The translations under genes were made by a program, and so were the position numbers. This document shows, in pieces, positions 25,177 to 34,610 of a stretch of 64,000 bases of DNA. The stretch comes from Pseudoalteromonas luteoviolacea B = ATCC 29581 (GTDB lineage: Bacteria; Pseudomonadota; Gammaproteobacteria; Enterobacterales; Alteromonadaceae). Position 1 is the stretch's first letter. Each line of letters begins with the position of its first letter. The notes under the pieces are model-generated. The model saw only the letters and a program-made list of their open reading frames with translations, had not been told where the DNA came from and ran no database searches. The DNA is taken from contig CAPN01000051.1 of NCBI GenBank assembly GCA_000333235.1, positions 310,001 through 374,000 on the forward strand, given 5' to 3'.

Positions 25177-27288
25177 TTGCAATTTATCGCTTTAACCTCC
25201 ATTGGTGTCGAAACTTTACTTGTTGAAGAATTACAAGGGCTCGGCGCAACCATCACAAAACAAACGATTGGTTCAGTGCGCTTTGAAGCCGATTCGCTTC
25301 TTGCGCAACAAATCTGTCTGCAAACCCGTTTTGCAACTCGAATTATGTTAATGCTCTGCGAGGGCAGCGATATAAAAGATAAAGATGCACTTTACAGTTT
25401 GGCTAAAAAAATCGCATGGTCAGAATGGTTTGGTGTTCAGCAAAGTTTCGCTATCGAATTTTCAGGTACGAATGCCGAGTTAAAAAACTCTGCGTTCTCC
25501 GGCATGGTGGTAAAAGATGCAGTGGTAGACTATTTTTCACACTTGCAAGGTGAAAGACCAAACGTTGATAAAACGCGACCAAACGTACGGATTGTTGGTA
25601 AACTCAATAAAACTCAGTGCGCTTTATATATCGATTATTCAGGCCCTCGCTTGTCCGATAGAGGGTACCGGACTAAACAAGGCCAGGCTCCAATTCGAGA
25701 GCATTTAGCAGCAGCACTTGTTAAACGTTCAGGGTGGTTAAACGATGTAACGCAACCCTTGTTTGATCCTTGCTGTGGTTCAGGCACGCTCTTAATTGAA
25801 GCAGCCATGATGGCACAAAACATAGCCCCTGGCCTTAACAAACGATTTGCTTTTCAGGACTTACCAGGATTTAGAGACGCTAAGTTTAAGGCGATGAAAC
25901 AAGCATTACGAGACGCTCAAGTGACACCTAATTTATGGTTAATTGGTCATGATGTTGATGAAAGCGTGCTCGCAGTAGCGAAACAAAACACTGAACGTGC
26001 TGGGTTTGCCGAACTCATTAACTATCGTCATTCTGATGCCAATGGACTGCGTAGTCCGGCCAAACGTGCCGGGGTCGTGTTATCTAATTTGCCTTACGGT
26101 GAACGTTTAGGTGGAATGGCAGAATTAGTTAATTTGTATAGGAATCTAGGTGCGTCGTTAAAACAACACTTTCATGATTGGCAGGTTGGTTTGCTGGGCA
26201 CAGATGAAAGCTTGTTTAATTTACTTAAATTAGTTCGTACAAAAACCTATAAATTTAAAAATGGTCCACTTGATGTATTACTCAATTTATACCAATTAGA
26301 CGCACGTCAAGTTTCTCGATCGGCACGAACAAATGAATTGCACTTTGAAAATTCAAGTGCATTTGCGAACCGTATGAAGAAAAACCTACAAGGGTTAAAA
26401 TCATGGTTAAAGCAAAATGATGTCGAAGCGTACCGAGCATACGATGCTGACATACCAGAATACAATGTAGCCGTTGATGTTTATCCAAATCATGCCGTCA
26501 TTTACGAATACGCAGCGCCTAAAAACGTTGATGAACAAATCGCGGAAAAACGCCTTCAGGATGTGATTACGCTAACAGCGCAGACATTGAACGTTGACGC
26601 AGAAAATATTGCAGTAAAAGTACGTAAGAAGCAAAAAGGTGAAAACCAATACGAAGTGTTAAGTCGTCAAGATCGTATCTTAGAAGTGAATGAATTTGGG
26701 GCCAAATTTAAGGTTAATTTGTTTGATTACTTAGATACAGGGTTATTTTTAGATCATCGCTTAGCGCGCCGTTTTATCGCGCAAAACTCGAAAGATAAGC
26801 GTTTCTTAAATCTATTTTCTTATACAGGGTCTGCATCAGTGCATGCGGCGCTTGGCGGCGCTAAATCTGTAATGACCGTCGACATGTCAAAAACGTATTT
26901 GAAGTGGGCTGAAGAAAACTTCGAACTAAATGGGCTTAGAAGTCCACGCTATCGTTTTGAGCAGGCGGATTGTTTGAAATGGTTGGAGCAGGCTCAAGGG
27001 CAATACGATTTGATTTTCCTTGATCCTCCAACATTTTCGAATTCAAAACGAATGGATGCGGTGTTTGATGTCCAACGTGATCATATTCAATTGTTTACTT
27101 GGGTTAAGAAAATACTTAGTAGTAACGGTACATTATTGTTTTCGAATAACAAACGTGGATTTGAAATGGACGAATTAGGGTTGTTGAGCTTAGGTTTGAA
27201 AGCAACATGCATTTCAGATAACACCATCTCGCCTGATTTTAAACGCAATAAACAAATTCATAATAGTTGGTTGATCACCCATGCCTAA
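25177..27288 (+). CDS. rlmL: Bifunctional 23S rRNA methyltransferase RlmKL
   Basis: A 703-residue fused enzyme. Its N-terminal half methylates G2445 (m2G) and its C-terminal half methylates G2069 (m7G) of 23S rRNA during ribosome assembly. THUMP domain at residues ~45-155. First methyltransferase: SAM motif FDPCCGSGTLLIEAA (~196-210) and catalytic SNLPYGERLG (~305-314, NLPY instead of the commoner NPPY). Second methyltransferase: LNLFSYTGSASVHAALGG (~544-561) and LIFLDPPTFSNSKRM (~612-626). The start is TTG 25177; the ribosome-binding site is weak. Length is close to the E. coli protein (702). The 3' end overlaps the next gene by eight bases. Confidence 0.95.
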   Translation: MQFIALTSIGVETLLVEELQGLGATITKQTIGSVRFEADSLLAQQICLQTRFATRIMLMLCEGSDIKDKDALYSLAKKIAWSEWFGVQQSFAIEFSGTNAELKNSAFSGMVVKDAVVDYFSHLQGERPNVDKTRPNVRIVGKLNKTQCALYIDYSGPRLSDRGYRTKQGQAPIREHLAAALVKRSGWLNDVTQPLFDPCCGSGTLLIEAAMMAQNIAPGLNKRFAFQDLPGFRDAKFKAMKQALRDAQVTPNLWLIGHDVDESVLAVAKQNTERAGFAELINYRHSDANGLRSPAKRAGVVLSNLPYGERLGGMAELVNLYRNLGASLKQHFHDWQVGLLGTDESLFNLLKLVRTKTYKFKNGPLDVLLNLYQLDARQVSRSARTNELHFENSSAFANRMKKNLQGLKSWLKQNDVEAYRAYDADIPEYNVAVDVYPNHAVIYEYAAPKNVDEQIAEKRLQDVITLTAQTLNVDAENIAVKVRKKQKGENQYEVLSRQDRILEVNEFGAKFKVNLFDYLDTGLFLDHRLARRFIAQNSKDKRFLNLFSYTGSASVHAALGGAKSVMTVDMSKTYLKWAEENFELNGLRSPRYRFEQADCLKWLEQAQGQYDLIFLDPPTFSNSKRMDAVFDVQRDHIQLFTWVKKILSSNGTLLFSNNKRGFEMDELGLLSLGLKATCISDNTISPDFKRNKQIHNSWLITHA

Positions 27289-27511
27289 TATCGTTTTGTT
27301 TCACACTGAAGGGTGTCATTTGTGCGAAGAAGCAATGTCGTTACTATTGCAATCTGGATTAGCAAATGAAATTGAACTATGCGACATTGTCGATGATCAA
27401 ACGTGGCTTGAACGATATCAAACGTCGATCCCTGTCGTAAAAAGAAATGATAATGGTCAGCAACTCTATTGGCCATTTGCATTGGAAAAATTAACAGAGT
27501 TTCTTAAATAA
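27281..27511 (+). CDS. Glutaredoxin-like (DUF836) protein
   Basis: A 76-residue thioredoxin-fold protein with a CHLC redox motif at residues 12-15 (HTEGCHLCEEA) and the cis-proline segment SIPVV. It belongs to the glutaredoxin-like DUF836 group that commonly sits between rlmL and uup in Shewanella and Vibrio. It is probably a cytoplasmic thiol-disulfide protein; partner unknown. It overlaps rlmL by eight bases and is separated from uup by one base, so the three form an operon. Confidence 0.88.
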   Translation: MPNIVLFHTEGCHLCEEAMSLLLQSGLANEIELCDIVDDQTWLERYQTSIPVVKRNDNGQQLYWPFALEKLTEFLK

Positions 27512-27512
27512 C

Positions 27513-29417
27513 ATGGATTTAATTAGAATAACAAAAGCTCAACTCGCTTTCGGAACTCATCCATTGTTGGATCATGCCGATGCGGTGATAAGTAGTGGTG
27601 AACGTGTGTGTATTGTCGGGCGTAATGGCGCTGGCAAGTCAACCTTATTGAAAGTCCTCGATGGTCAAGTGCTCCTAGATGATGGTGAAATAAATCAGGT
27701 GCAAGGTCTGAAAATTTCTCGTTTGGAACAAGATCCACCTAAAGGTGCAGAAGGAACCGTATTTGACTATGTTGCGCAAGGATTGCCTGACATTGCTGAA
27801 CTATTAATTGATTATCATAAAATCAGTGATGAAATGCAGCACAATCATTCTGAGCAAGTATTAAAGAAATTTGAGCGTATTTCGGCTCAGCTGGAAGCTC
27901 GGGACGGCTGGCGATTTGAAAGCCGTATAAACCTAGTATTAGCGCAGCTTAATCTTGAACCAAATGCCGCACTGAGTGCTTTGTCTGGTGGTTGGCTAAG
28001 AAAAGTAGCTTTGGCTAAAGCACTCGTGAATGAACCGGATTTATTGTTACTCGACGAGCCAACAAACCATCTCGATTTACAAAGTGTTGTTTGGTTAGAA
28101 CAGTTACTGAAAGATTTTAAAGGTGGCATTGTATTTATATCGCATGACCGTGCGTTTATTCGCGCTGTGGCGACCCGCATACTCGATTTAGATCGTGGCC
28201 AGTTGATTTCTTATCCGGGTAATTATGCTAAATATCTTGAACAAAAAGCACATGATTTGAAAGTCGAAGAAGCACAAAATGCCTTATTTGATAAAAAATT
28301 GGCCGAAGAAGAGGCATGGATACGGCAAGGCATAAAAGCGCGTAGAACACGCAATGAAGGCCGTGTAAGAGCGCTTAAATCTTTGCGTCAAGAACGAAAG
28401 TCTCGCGTTGAGCAAGTAGGTAAAGTTGATTTTAACATTGAACAATCAGAGCGTTCGGGTAAATTAGTGTTTGAAGCGCAGCACATGTCGATGAGCTTTG
28501 CGAACAAGCCAATTGTGAGCGAGTTTTCCACCATTGTAATGCGAGGTGATCGTATTGGCTTAGTGGGTCCAAATGGGGTAGGTAAAACGACCTTGCTGAA
28601 ATTATTGTTTGGTGATCTTGCCCCTGACTCAGGAAAGGTAAAACAGGGCGTCAATCTTGAATTTGCATATTTTGATCAATATCGTCAAGTGCTTGATGAA
28701 GAAGCAACAGTCCAAGATAACGTTGCAGAAGGAAAGCAAGAAGTCAATATAGGTGGTCGCAGCCGTCATGTTTTAGGTTACCTTCAGGACTTCTTGTTTC
28801 CTCCAGCTCGCGCTCGTACACCGGTAAAAGCGCTGTCTGGTGGTGAGAAAAATCGTTTATTATTAGCCAAGCTCTTTGTTAAGCCATCGAACGTATTAGT
28901 GCTAGACGAACCAACAAATGATTTAGACATTGAAACGCTCGAGTTACTAGAAGAAATCATCGAGCAATATCAAGGTACTGTACTTATCGTAAGTCATGAC
29001 CGTGAATTTATTGATAATACGTGTAGCGTTGTTTGGGCATTTGAGGGAGAGGGTAAGGTCACCGAGATTATTGGTGGTTACACGGATTGTGAAAATTACC
29101 TAAAAGAACAAGCAGAAAAACAAAAGCTTTATGAAAAGCCAACTCAAGAGGCGATGTTAGAAAAACAAGTTACGCCAAAAAAAGCAAATAATAAACTGAG
29201 TTATAAGTTAAAGCTTGAATTAGAGACGCTACCGGGTAAAGTGGAAGCACTTGAAAATGAGCTAGAAACGCAGCAATTATTAGTTAATGATCCCGAGTTT
29301 TTCAAACAAGACGCAGAAACAACTCAAGCTGCATTGAACCATTTGGCTGAACTAGAGTCGAAGCTCGAAACCGCATTTAATCGCTGGGAAGAACTCGAAG
29401 CATTACAGAATCAGTAG
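27513..29417 (+). CDS. uup: ABC-F ATPase Uup
   Basis: A 634-residue cytoplasmic ABC-F protein without membrane spans. Uup acts on translating or stalled ribosomes, and loss increases precise transposon excision in E. coli. The first ATPase domain has GRNGAGKST (residues ~36-44), LSGGWLRK and LLLLDEPTNHLD (~180-191). The second has GPNGVGKTT (~353-361), LSGGEKNR and VLVLDEPTNDLD (~460-471). The interdomain linker is short and charged, and the C-terminus (~560-634) is a Glu/Leu-rich coiled coil, the DNA-binding extension of Uup. This distinguishes it from EttA, RbbA or YheS. Confidence 0.95.
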   Translation: MDLIRITKAQLAFGTHPLLDHADAVISSGERVCIVGRNGAGKSTLLKVLDGQVLLDDGEINQVQGLKISRLEQDPPKGAEGTVFDYVAQGLPDIAELLIDYHKISDEMQHNHSEQVLKKFERISAQLEARDGWRFESRINLVLAQLNLEPNAALSALSGGWLRKVALAKALVNEPDLLLLDEPTNHLDLQSVVWLEQLLKDFKGGIVFISHDRAFIRAVATRILDLDRGQLISYPGNYAKYLEQKAHDLKVEEAQNALFDKKLAEEEAWIRQGIKARRTRNEGRVRALKSLRQERKSRVEQVGKVDFNIEQSERSGKLVFEAQHMSMSFANKPIVSEFSTIVMRGDRIGLVGPNGVGKTTLLKLLFGDLAPDSGKVKQGVNLEFAYFDQYRQVLDEEATVQDNVAEGKQEVNIGGRSRHVLGYLQDFLFPPARARTPVKALSGGEKNRLLLAKLFVKPSNVLVLDEPTNDLDIETLELLEEIIEQYQGTVLIVSHDREFIDNTCSVVWAFEGEGKVTEIIGGYTDCENYLKEQAEKQKLYEKPTQEAMLEKQVTPKKANNKLSYKLKLELETLPGKVEALENELETQQLLVNDPEFFKQDAETTQAALNHLAELESKLETAFNRWEELEALQNQ

Positions 29418-29428
29418 TAAGGATTAAA

Positions 29429-31174
29429 ATGAAAAGAACAATACTCGCTGCAAGCATTGTTGCAGCGTTCAGTGGTCAAGCGCTGGCCGCGACGTATCAA
29501 CTAACCGAATTACCGACAATGGAAGGCGTAAAGCACACGTATGTTGTCGATGCCAATCAAAATGGTGATGCGATAGGCCAAACTCGCGGTGTTTTTAAAT
29601 TACCGATCGATTTAAGTTACCTCGATTTTGAAGATGCGGCGTTGACTTCTTTGTACGATCAGGTCAAACGTGAATTCGAGCTATCTGACAAGACGATTAC
29701 CTTTACCCTTGATGACATTAAAAATAACAATGGGATAGTTACTAATGCAGACGCGCATACCTTTATGGTGCGATATCTCAATAATCAAGCAGCAAATGCA
29801 CAAGTGCAAAAGCTGTCTGATGGCTTTGCGATTTCGTTTTCAGCGCAGCACGCAGCGGAAGAAATTTTGTTTGATACGGAATCTACAGACTATGCAGGAC
29901 TAACTCGTTCGGTTCAAAATTACCTTAATGCAATCACCAATGATGGCACTATGGTGGGGTGGGGAACTGCGCCTTACACTAAAACAACCTTTACGAACAG
30001 TGACGACAAAGAAATCTATCAATTTGAAACACCATGGTTCTCTCGTGGCGTTGTGATTAAACCTAATGGTGACCGAGTCATTTTAGAGCCGGCTGAAACT
30101 CAATATGGCGGTCTATCAAAGGCGATGGACATCGCAAAGCTCGATAATGGTGGTTATCTTGTGGTTGGTCAAAGTTCTATCTCAGTTTCAGTGAGCGGAC
30201 AAGAGCGGTACGATGAACTGTGTAAAGGTGAATCTGAATCGGTTGCTGTTTGTCGTTGGAGCCGTCAACGTTCAGAAACCTTTTACAATGCGAATGCCTA
30301 TTCTTGGAAATTAGATTCAGATTTCAATGTTATTGAAACTAAAGACTTAGGACTCGGTGTGACGCGCTTCGATGATGAAGAAAATGCGTTTGTATCGGGT
30401 GCACTTGCCGTAAATAAAAATGGCATTGTCGTTGGCTTTTCTCCAATTCGCACTACGGAAACAAACGATAACGAAAAAAATGGTCAAGTTGTGGCGGGTT
30501 ATTTTAAAGATGGTACATTTACCGCAGCGCCAACCGTTAAACGTTATTATGAATCAGGGCGTGCCGTTGACATTAATGATCACAATGTGATGGTCGGAAA
30601 TCAGTATCGTGAAATCCCAAATAATGGACGCAGTACGGTCGGTTTCTATGTTGATTTAGACAATAACGTTGAAGTCGATATTCAAGGTTATTTCTTAGGT
30701 TCTGATGTTGAAGTTCGCTCAATTAACAACGAAGGCTTTATTGTTGGTCAAGCTGAAGTAGATAAAAATACGTCAAACCGTCGTCGCGAAGCATTTATCT
30801 ATCAAGTGGGTGCAGAGAAAATCACAAACATTAACACCTTGTTACCGTGTAAAGATCCGGCAACGGGAGAAGCGTTCCGCTATACGTTGGCCGAAGCGAA
30901 CAAAATCACAGATGGGAATGTGATTTATGGCTCCGCGACTAAAACGATAGAGAAACGTAACTCGTTAGGTGAAGTGGTTTATAACGTTGATGGTGTCAAA
31001 GAGTTTGAAAGTATCGTTGTTCCAGTAATGCTAACGCCTGTTGCAGGTGGCCAAGTTGAAAGCTGTACGGCGGCTGAAATCGAACCCTATGAGCGTCAAT
31101 CGGCGAGTTGGGGCTGGTTGTCTTTGATGCTTTTGCCTCTCGTTGGGTGGAGAAGGCTTCGTCAAACTCACTAA
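29429..31174 (+). CDS. DUF3466 family exported protein with C-terminal sorting tail
   Basis: A 581-residue exported protein of the DUF3466 family. The signal peptide is residues 1-20 (cleavage after ALA-AT). The body contains repeated segments of the type ADAHTFMVRY, AFVSGALAVNKNGIVVGFSP and VRSINNEGFIVGQA, a beta-propeller-like pattern of self-description repeats. The C-terminus is a short hydrophobic span followed by basic residues (SWGWLSLMLLPLVGWRRLR, ~559-577), the layout of the GlyGly-CTERM/rhombosortase sorting signal, but without the usual Gly-Gly pair. That suggests surface anchoring or release after processing. It follows uup by 11 bases, an order seen in other Alteromonadales. Function unknown. 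Confidence 0.85.
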   Translation: MKRTILAASIVAAFSGQALAATYQLTELPTMEGVKHTYVVDANQNGDAIGQTRGVFKLPIDLSYLDFEDAALTSLYDQVKREFELSDKTITFTLDDIKNNNGIVTNADAHTFMVRYLNNQAANAQVQKLSDGFAISFSAQHAAEEILFDTESTDYAGLTRSVQNYLNAITNDGTMVGWGTAPYTKTTFTNSDDKEIYQFETPWFSRGVVIKPNGDRVILEPAETQYGGLSKAMDIAKLDNGGYLVVGQSSISVSVSGQERYDELCKGESESVAVCRWSRQRSETFYNANAYSWKLDSDFNVIETKDLGLGVTRFDDEENAFVSGALAVNKNGIVVGFSPIRTTETNDNEKNGQVVAGYFKDGTFTAAPTVKRYYESGRAVDINDHNVMVGNQYREIPNNGRSTVGFYVDLDNNVEVDIQGYFLGSDVEVRSINNEGFIVGQAEVDKNTSNRRREAFIYQVGAEKITNINTLLPCKDPATGEAFRYTLAEANKITDGNVIYGSATKTIEKRNSLGEVVYNVDGVKEFESIVVPVMLTPVAGGQVESCTAAEIEPYERQSASWGWLSLMLLPLVGWRRLRQTH

Positions 31175-31191
31175 CACTAATAGTAAATTCT

Positions 31192-31216
31192 AAAAAAGCC
31201 CTTCAGGGGCTTTTTT
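31192..31216 (+). terminator. Terminator after the DUF3466 gene
   Basis: AAAAAAGCCC/GGGCTTTTTT stem of 10 bp with a 5-nt loop and T run; closes the rlmL-uup-DUF3466 unit. Confidence 0.93.
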
Positions 31217-31595
31217 GTTATTGGGCACTTTAAGTGTTTTATCCTATCTTCATTGAATGTTTCATATGGGCGAAACGGTAAGTTGATGTTATGGTTAATT
31301 GATATATAACCAAGACTTCTCAAAATGCCGGTTTCAGAGCCGTTTAGTTGGAGGCAAAAGGCGAAGGAATGATCAACTTGAGTCTTTTAAATGAAAAAAA
31401 TGGACAAATAAGTAACTCCAGAAATGGGCGACTTTTGTAGACGGTGATGCTTTGATGCGAGTTTTCAACGTAGAATACTAGGAAACAAACCATCGTTGCG
31501 CCTTAAGCCTACAAAACCTTGCTGAACAAGAATCTTGAGTTGGTTTGGGTATAAGTTAGATTTGTGTTTCTTTGTAGTATTTGAATAGGACGAGA
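31217..31595. other. Gene-free region upstream of the kinase gene
   Basis: A 379-nt stretch in which I see no supported gene, RNA or promoter pair. The only clear signal is AGGA (31587-31590) serving the kinase start. The 13-mer GTTTTCAACGTAG occurs here (31460-31472) and again just past the kinase/TPR region (34501-34513); meaning unknown. Confidence 0.4.
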
Positions 31596-33419
31596 ATGAA
31601 AAGTTCGAGTACCTCAACTTGTTTACATTGTGGTAAAACCCAAGTAGGCACACAGGTAAAGTGTGCTTTTTGTCATGTCTCTTTAGTTCAACCAGGCACG
31701 ACACTGCAATTTGCTAAAGGCGAATTAGTTCAAGTAGACGAAACGGTCAATGAAACCTCGTTAGATGACGTTGACGACTTTGATGCAGCTGATACGCAAA
31801 TTCTTTCACATATAGAGCATACATCTTTTCATGCGCAGAGTAAGCCGCTTTCACAACTGACTTTTCCTCACTATAAAATTAATAAAGTACTTGGTGTTGG
31901 TGGGATGGGAACGGTTTATCAGGCACAAGATTTAAGTCTAGGTCGCTTTGTTGCTATTAAGCTTTTTCATTGTTCACCTCGCAGCGCAAGTGAAGGACAT
32001 CTTCAATTACTGGAGGAAGCTCGACTAGCTTGTAAATTGAATCATCCGAACATCGTAACGATATACGATATTGCAAGGGGCGAACAATGTGATTTTTTTG
32101 TTATGGAATGGGTCGATGGTTCACCACTTAATAAGCTTTTACCTGCGCAAGGTTTTGAACTACTAAAAGCGTTGGAATATGGACTGCAAATTTTAGATGG
32201 TTTGGCCTTTGCACATAAAAACCAAATAATCCATCGAGATATTAAGCCTCAAAATATCATGGTGACTGGTCACGATAGGATTAAAATCTTAGACTTTGGT
32301 ATTGCGAGCTTGATACACGAGGTAAATGATCCCGATAATGCAACACAAAGTTCTGGTACGTGGTTGTATATGGCACCGGAACAAATGAAAAATGAGCGAT
32401 TGGATGCGCGAGCGGATCTATTTGCATTTGGTATGACGTTCTATGAAGTGCTTACGGGTCAACAACCATTTCAGCAACAATCGCAGGAGGCGTTGATTCG
32501 CGCCATAGAAAATGCCGATTACAAACGGGTAACGGAGGTTCAATCTGAATTGCCTGTGGAGTTGAATGCCATTCTAGCGAAACTATTACAAGTTGAGAAA
32601 GCAAAGCGTTATCAAAGTGCAGAAGCAATCATTCAAGACTTACTCGCTATCCAAAGAAAGTTAACGGCTAGAAAAAGTTGGTGGCAAAAGCGTCATTGGG
32701 CGAGCAAGATAGCGTTAGTCCTTCCTGTTATCTTTTTGTTGGGGTTAAGTATTCAACAACTGCTGTTTCCGCCGACGACACAAGAATTGGTTGCTCGACA
32801 ATTGCAAGAAGCGAAGAAGATCGCCCTTTTACCGTTTGACAACGTTAGTGGTGACCCGACATTACAGGTTTTTGCGGATGCAACAATTAGCTCATTAGGG
32901 AGTGATCTTACTCGAATTGGTTATGAGCAAGGCGATGGAAGCATTTGGGTGATCCCAGCCACTGAAATTCGCAGTTTAAATGAGTCAAGTGCAAAGGCCG
33001 TTTTTGAAAAGTATGCTGCTGATTTGGTTGTTCGTGGTAGCATTCAGCATATGGGCTCTACGCGGCGTATCGTATTAAACTTACTTAATGGTCGCGATGG
33101 TCGTATTTTAGCAACATCTGAACTTAGTATCCCGCGAGAAAAACTTTTTGAAGGTCAAACTGACGTACGCAACGCTGTTTTAGATTTATTAAGCTGGTCA
33201 GTGTCCGAAAATTTACAGGCGGCCTTGCAATCTCACCGGCCACAGTTAGATGGTGCTTATAAAGCGTATTTAGAAGGATTAGGCTATCTATATCGATTTG
33301 ATCAGCCTAATAATTTAATAAAAGCGCATATGGCTTTTAAGCAAGCGATCGAGATTGAAGATTCATACACTCAAGCCTATGTGGAACTTGCCAAAACACA
33401 ATTAAGATTGTTTTCTTAA
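31596..33419 (+). CDS. Membrane Ser/Thr protein kinase with Zn ribbon and TolB-like domain; 5' part of a split gene
   Basis: A 607-residue Hanks-type kinase. An N-terminal zinc ribbon has Cys 9, 12, 23 and 26 and is followed by an acidic, Thr-rich linker (~43-70). The kinase domain (~95-360) carries GVGGMG near residue 100, Lys122 (VAIK), His213-Arg-Asp215 and Asp233-Phe-Gly, with APEQM later, so all catalytic residues are present. One membrane span lies at ~370-392. Outside it is a TolB-like domain (KKIALLPFDNVSGDPTLQVF) and the first TPR-like helices. The start at ATG 31596 has AGGA five bases upstream. The frame ends at TAA 33417-33419, but the same frame continues as TPR sequence for another 327 codons, so this looks like one kinase-TPR gene cut by a nonsense codon. 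Confidence 0.85.
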   Translation: MKSSSTSTCLHCGKTQVGTQVKCAFCHVSLVQPGTTLQFAKGELVQVDETVNETSLDDVDDFDAADTQILSHIEHTSFHAQSKPLSQLTFPHYKINKVLGVGGMGTVYQAQDLSLGRFVAIKLFHCSPRSASEGHLQLLEEARLACKLNHPNIVTIYDIARGEQCDFFVMEWVDGSPLNKLLPAQGFELLKALEYGLQILDGLAFAHKNQIIHRDIKPQNIMVTGHDRIKILDFGIASLIHEVNDPDNATQSSGTWLYMAPEQMKNERLDARADLFAFGMTFYEVLTGQQPFQQQSQEALIRAIENADYKRVTEVQSELPVELNAILAKLLQVEKAKRYQSAEAIIQDLLAIQRKLTARKSWWQKRHWASKIALVLPVIFLLGLSIQQLLFPPTTQELVARQLQEAKKIALLPFDNVSGDPTLQVFADATISSLGSDLTRIGYEQGDGSIWVIPATEIRSLNESSAKAVFEKYAADLVVRGSIQHMGSTRRIVLNLLNGRDGRILATSELSIPREKLFEGQTDVRNAVLDLLSWSVSENLQAALQSHRPQLDGAYKAYLEGLGYLYRFDQPNNLIKAHMAFKQAIEIEDSYTQAYVELAKTQLRLFS

Positions 33420-33446
33420 AGTCGAGACAGTGAATGGCTAGCAAGT

Positions 33447-34403
33447 ATGGAACAAACCATCAATCGTATCGCACACTTTAATCCGGATACGCCCGAACTC
33501 TATTCACTTTATGGAAGTTTGTTCAACGAAAAAGGGCAATATCAAAAAGCCGTCGAAGCACTTACTCAAAGTATACAAGTAAATAAAAATGACGTGGAAG
33601 CTCATCGGCGTTTAGCTTGGGCTTATGCTAATTTGCATCAAGTAGATCATGCGAAAGCTGTGTTTGAACAAACACTTTTGCTCGCGCCCCATGACGTCAC
33701 TGTGAAACTCAATCTAGGATTATTTTATAAAGAGCAGGGCGAGTATAAAAAAGCAATCGAGGTATTTAGGCATATCCTAGAAATAGTCCCTAACCATAAG
33801 TTTGCTGTACAGAATATGGCCAATTGCTATTTTTGGTTAGGAGAAATTGATAAAGCAATTACTTATACGCAGCAAGCGATTCAAATTAATCCTACCGCAA
33901 ACAGTTATTCCGCTCTAGGTGCCATGTTGTTTTCGAAATTAGAATATAAGAGAGCGGCAGACGCTTTTGAGCACGCAATCGCGTTAAATGATCAAAGTTA
34001 CATTAATTGGGGTAATTTAGGAGACGCCTATCGTTTTGCTCAAATTAGTCAAAGCGAACAAGCTTATCGAGAGGCGATTAAGCTAGCAGAGCATGCTTTG
34101 GCAATTAATCCGAATAATGGTTTGACTGTTTCTGCAATTGCTTATTATTTAGCGTGTATTGGAGATAGAGAACGAGCAATTCATTATGCAAGAAAAATTA
34201 CACCTGAACATTCTGGTGCTTACCATTACTATGTAGCAACAGCTTACGCCACAATTGATTATGCGCCGGAGGCAATAGAGCATTTAACAATTGCGGTTGA
34301 TAAGAACTTTCCTCGCGAGGAGATATTGACTACCCCAATATTGGCTAATTTAAGAAAAGAACCTGAATTTCAAACGTTTTTACGTGACTTGGAACAAAAA
34401 TAG
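33447..34403 (+). pseudogene. TPR C-terminal part of the kinase gene, after the in-frame stop
   Basis: Codes for 318 residues of tandem tetratricopeptide repeats (e.g. YSLYGSLFNEKGQYQKAVEAL, VKLNLGLFYKEQGEYKKAIEV, each ~34 residues, about six to eight units). It is in exactly the same frame as the kinase, and coding sequence resumes at once after the TAA (SRDSEWLAS before the first Met). No convincing ribosome-binding site precedes ATG 33447. Alternatives are a nonsense mutation, a base-call error, stop readthrough, or true re-initiation giving a separate TPR protein. The repeat periodicity is intact, which points to a recent event or continued use. If joined, the protein would be about 935 residues. 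Confidence 0.65.
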
Positions 34404-34499
34404 TACAACACCATAATCGCTACTTTATGAACACTTTATTGGATTTCAATGAGCAGTTCCCGAAAACGCGAGTATCGCAGGCTGTCATGCTGTGTTGTT

Positions 34500-34532
34500 G
34501 GTTTTCAACGTAGTGTAACAACGGTGAAAACC
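34500..34532. repeat. Hairpin between convergent kinase/TPR and 169-residue genes
   Basis: GGTTTTCA (34500-34507) pairs with TGAAAACC (34525-34532), and an inner CGT/ACG can extend the stem past one mismatch. It has no T run on either strand, so terminator function is doubtful. Confidence 0.4.
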
Positions 34533-34610
34533 ATGTATCAACTCAGTGTCGCGCCTCACAGCCGAGAGAAATCGCATCTTGAATAAATAAAGTGAATTAT
34601 TTTTTAGACT

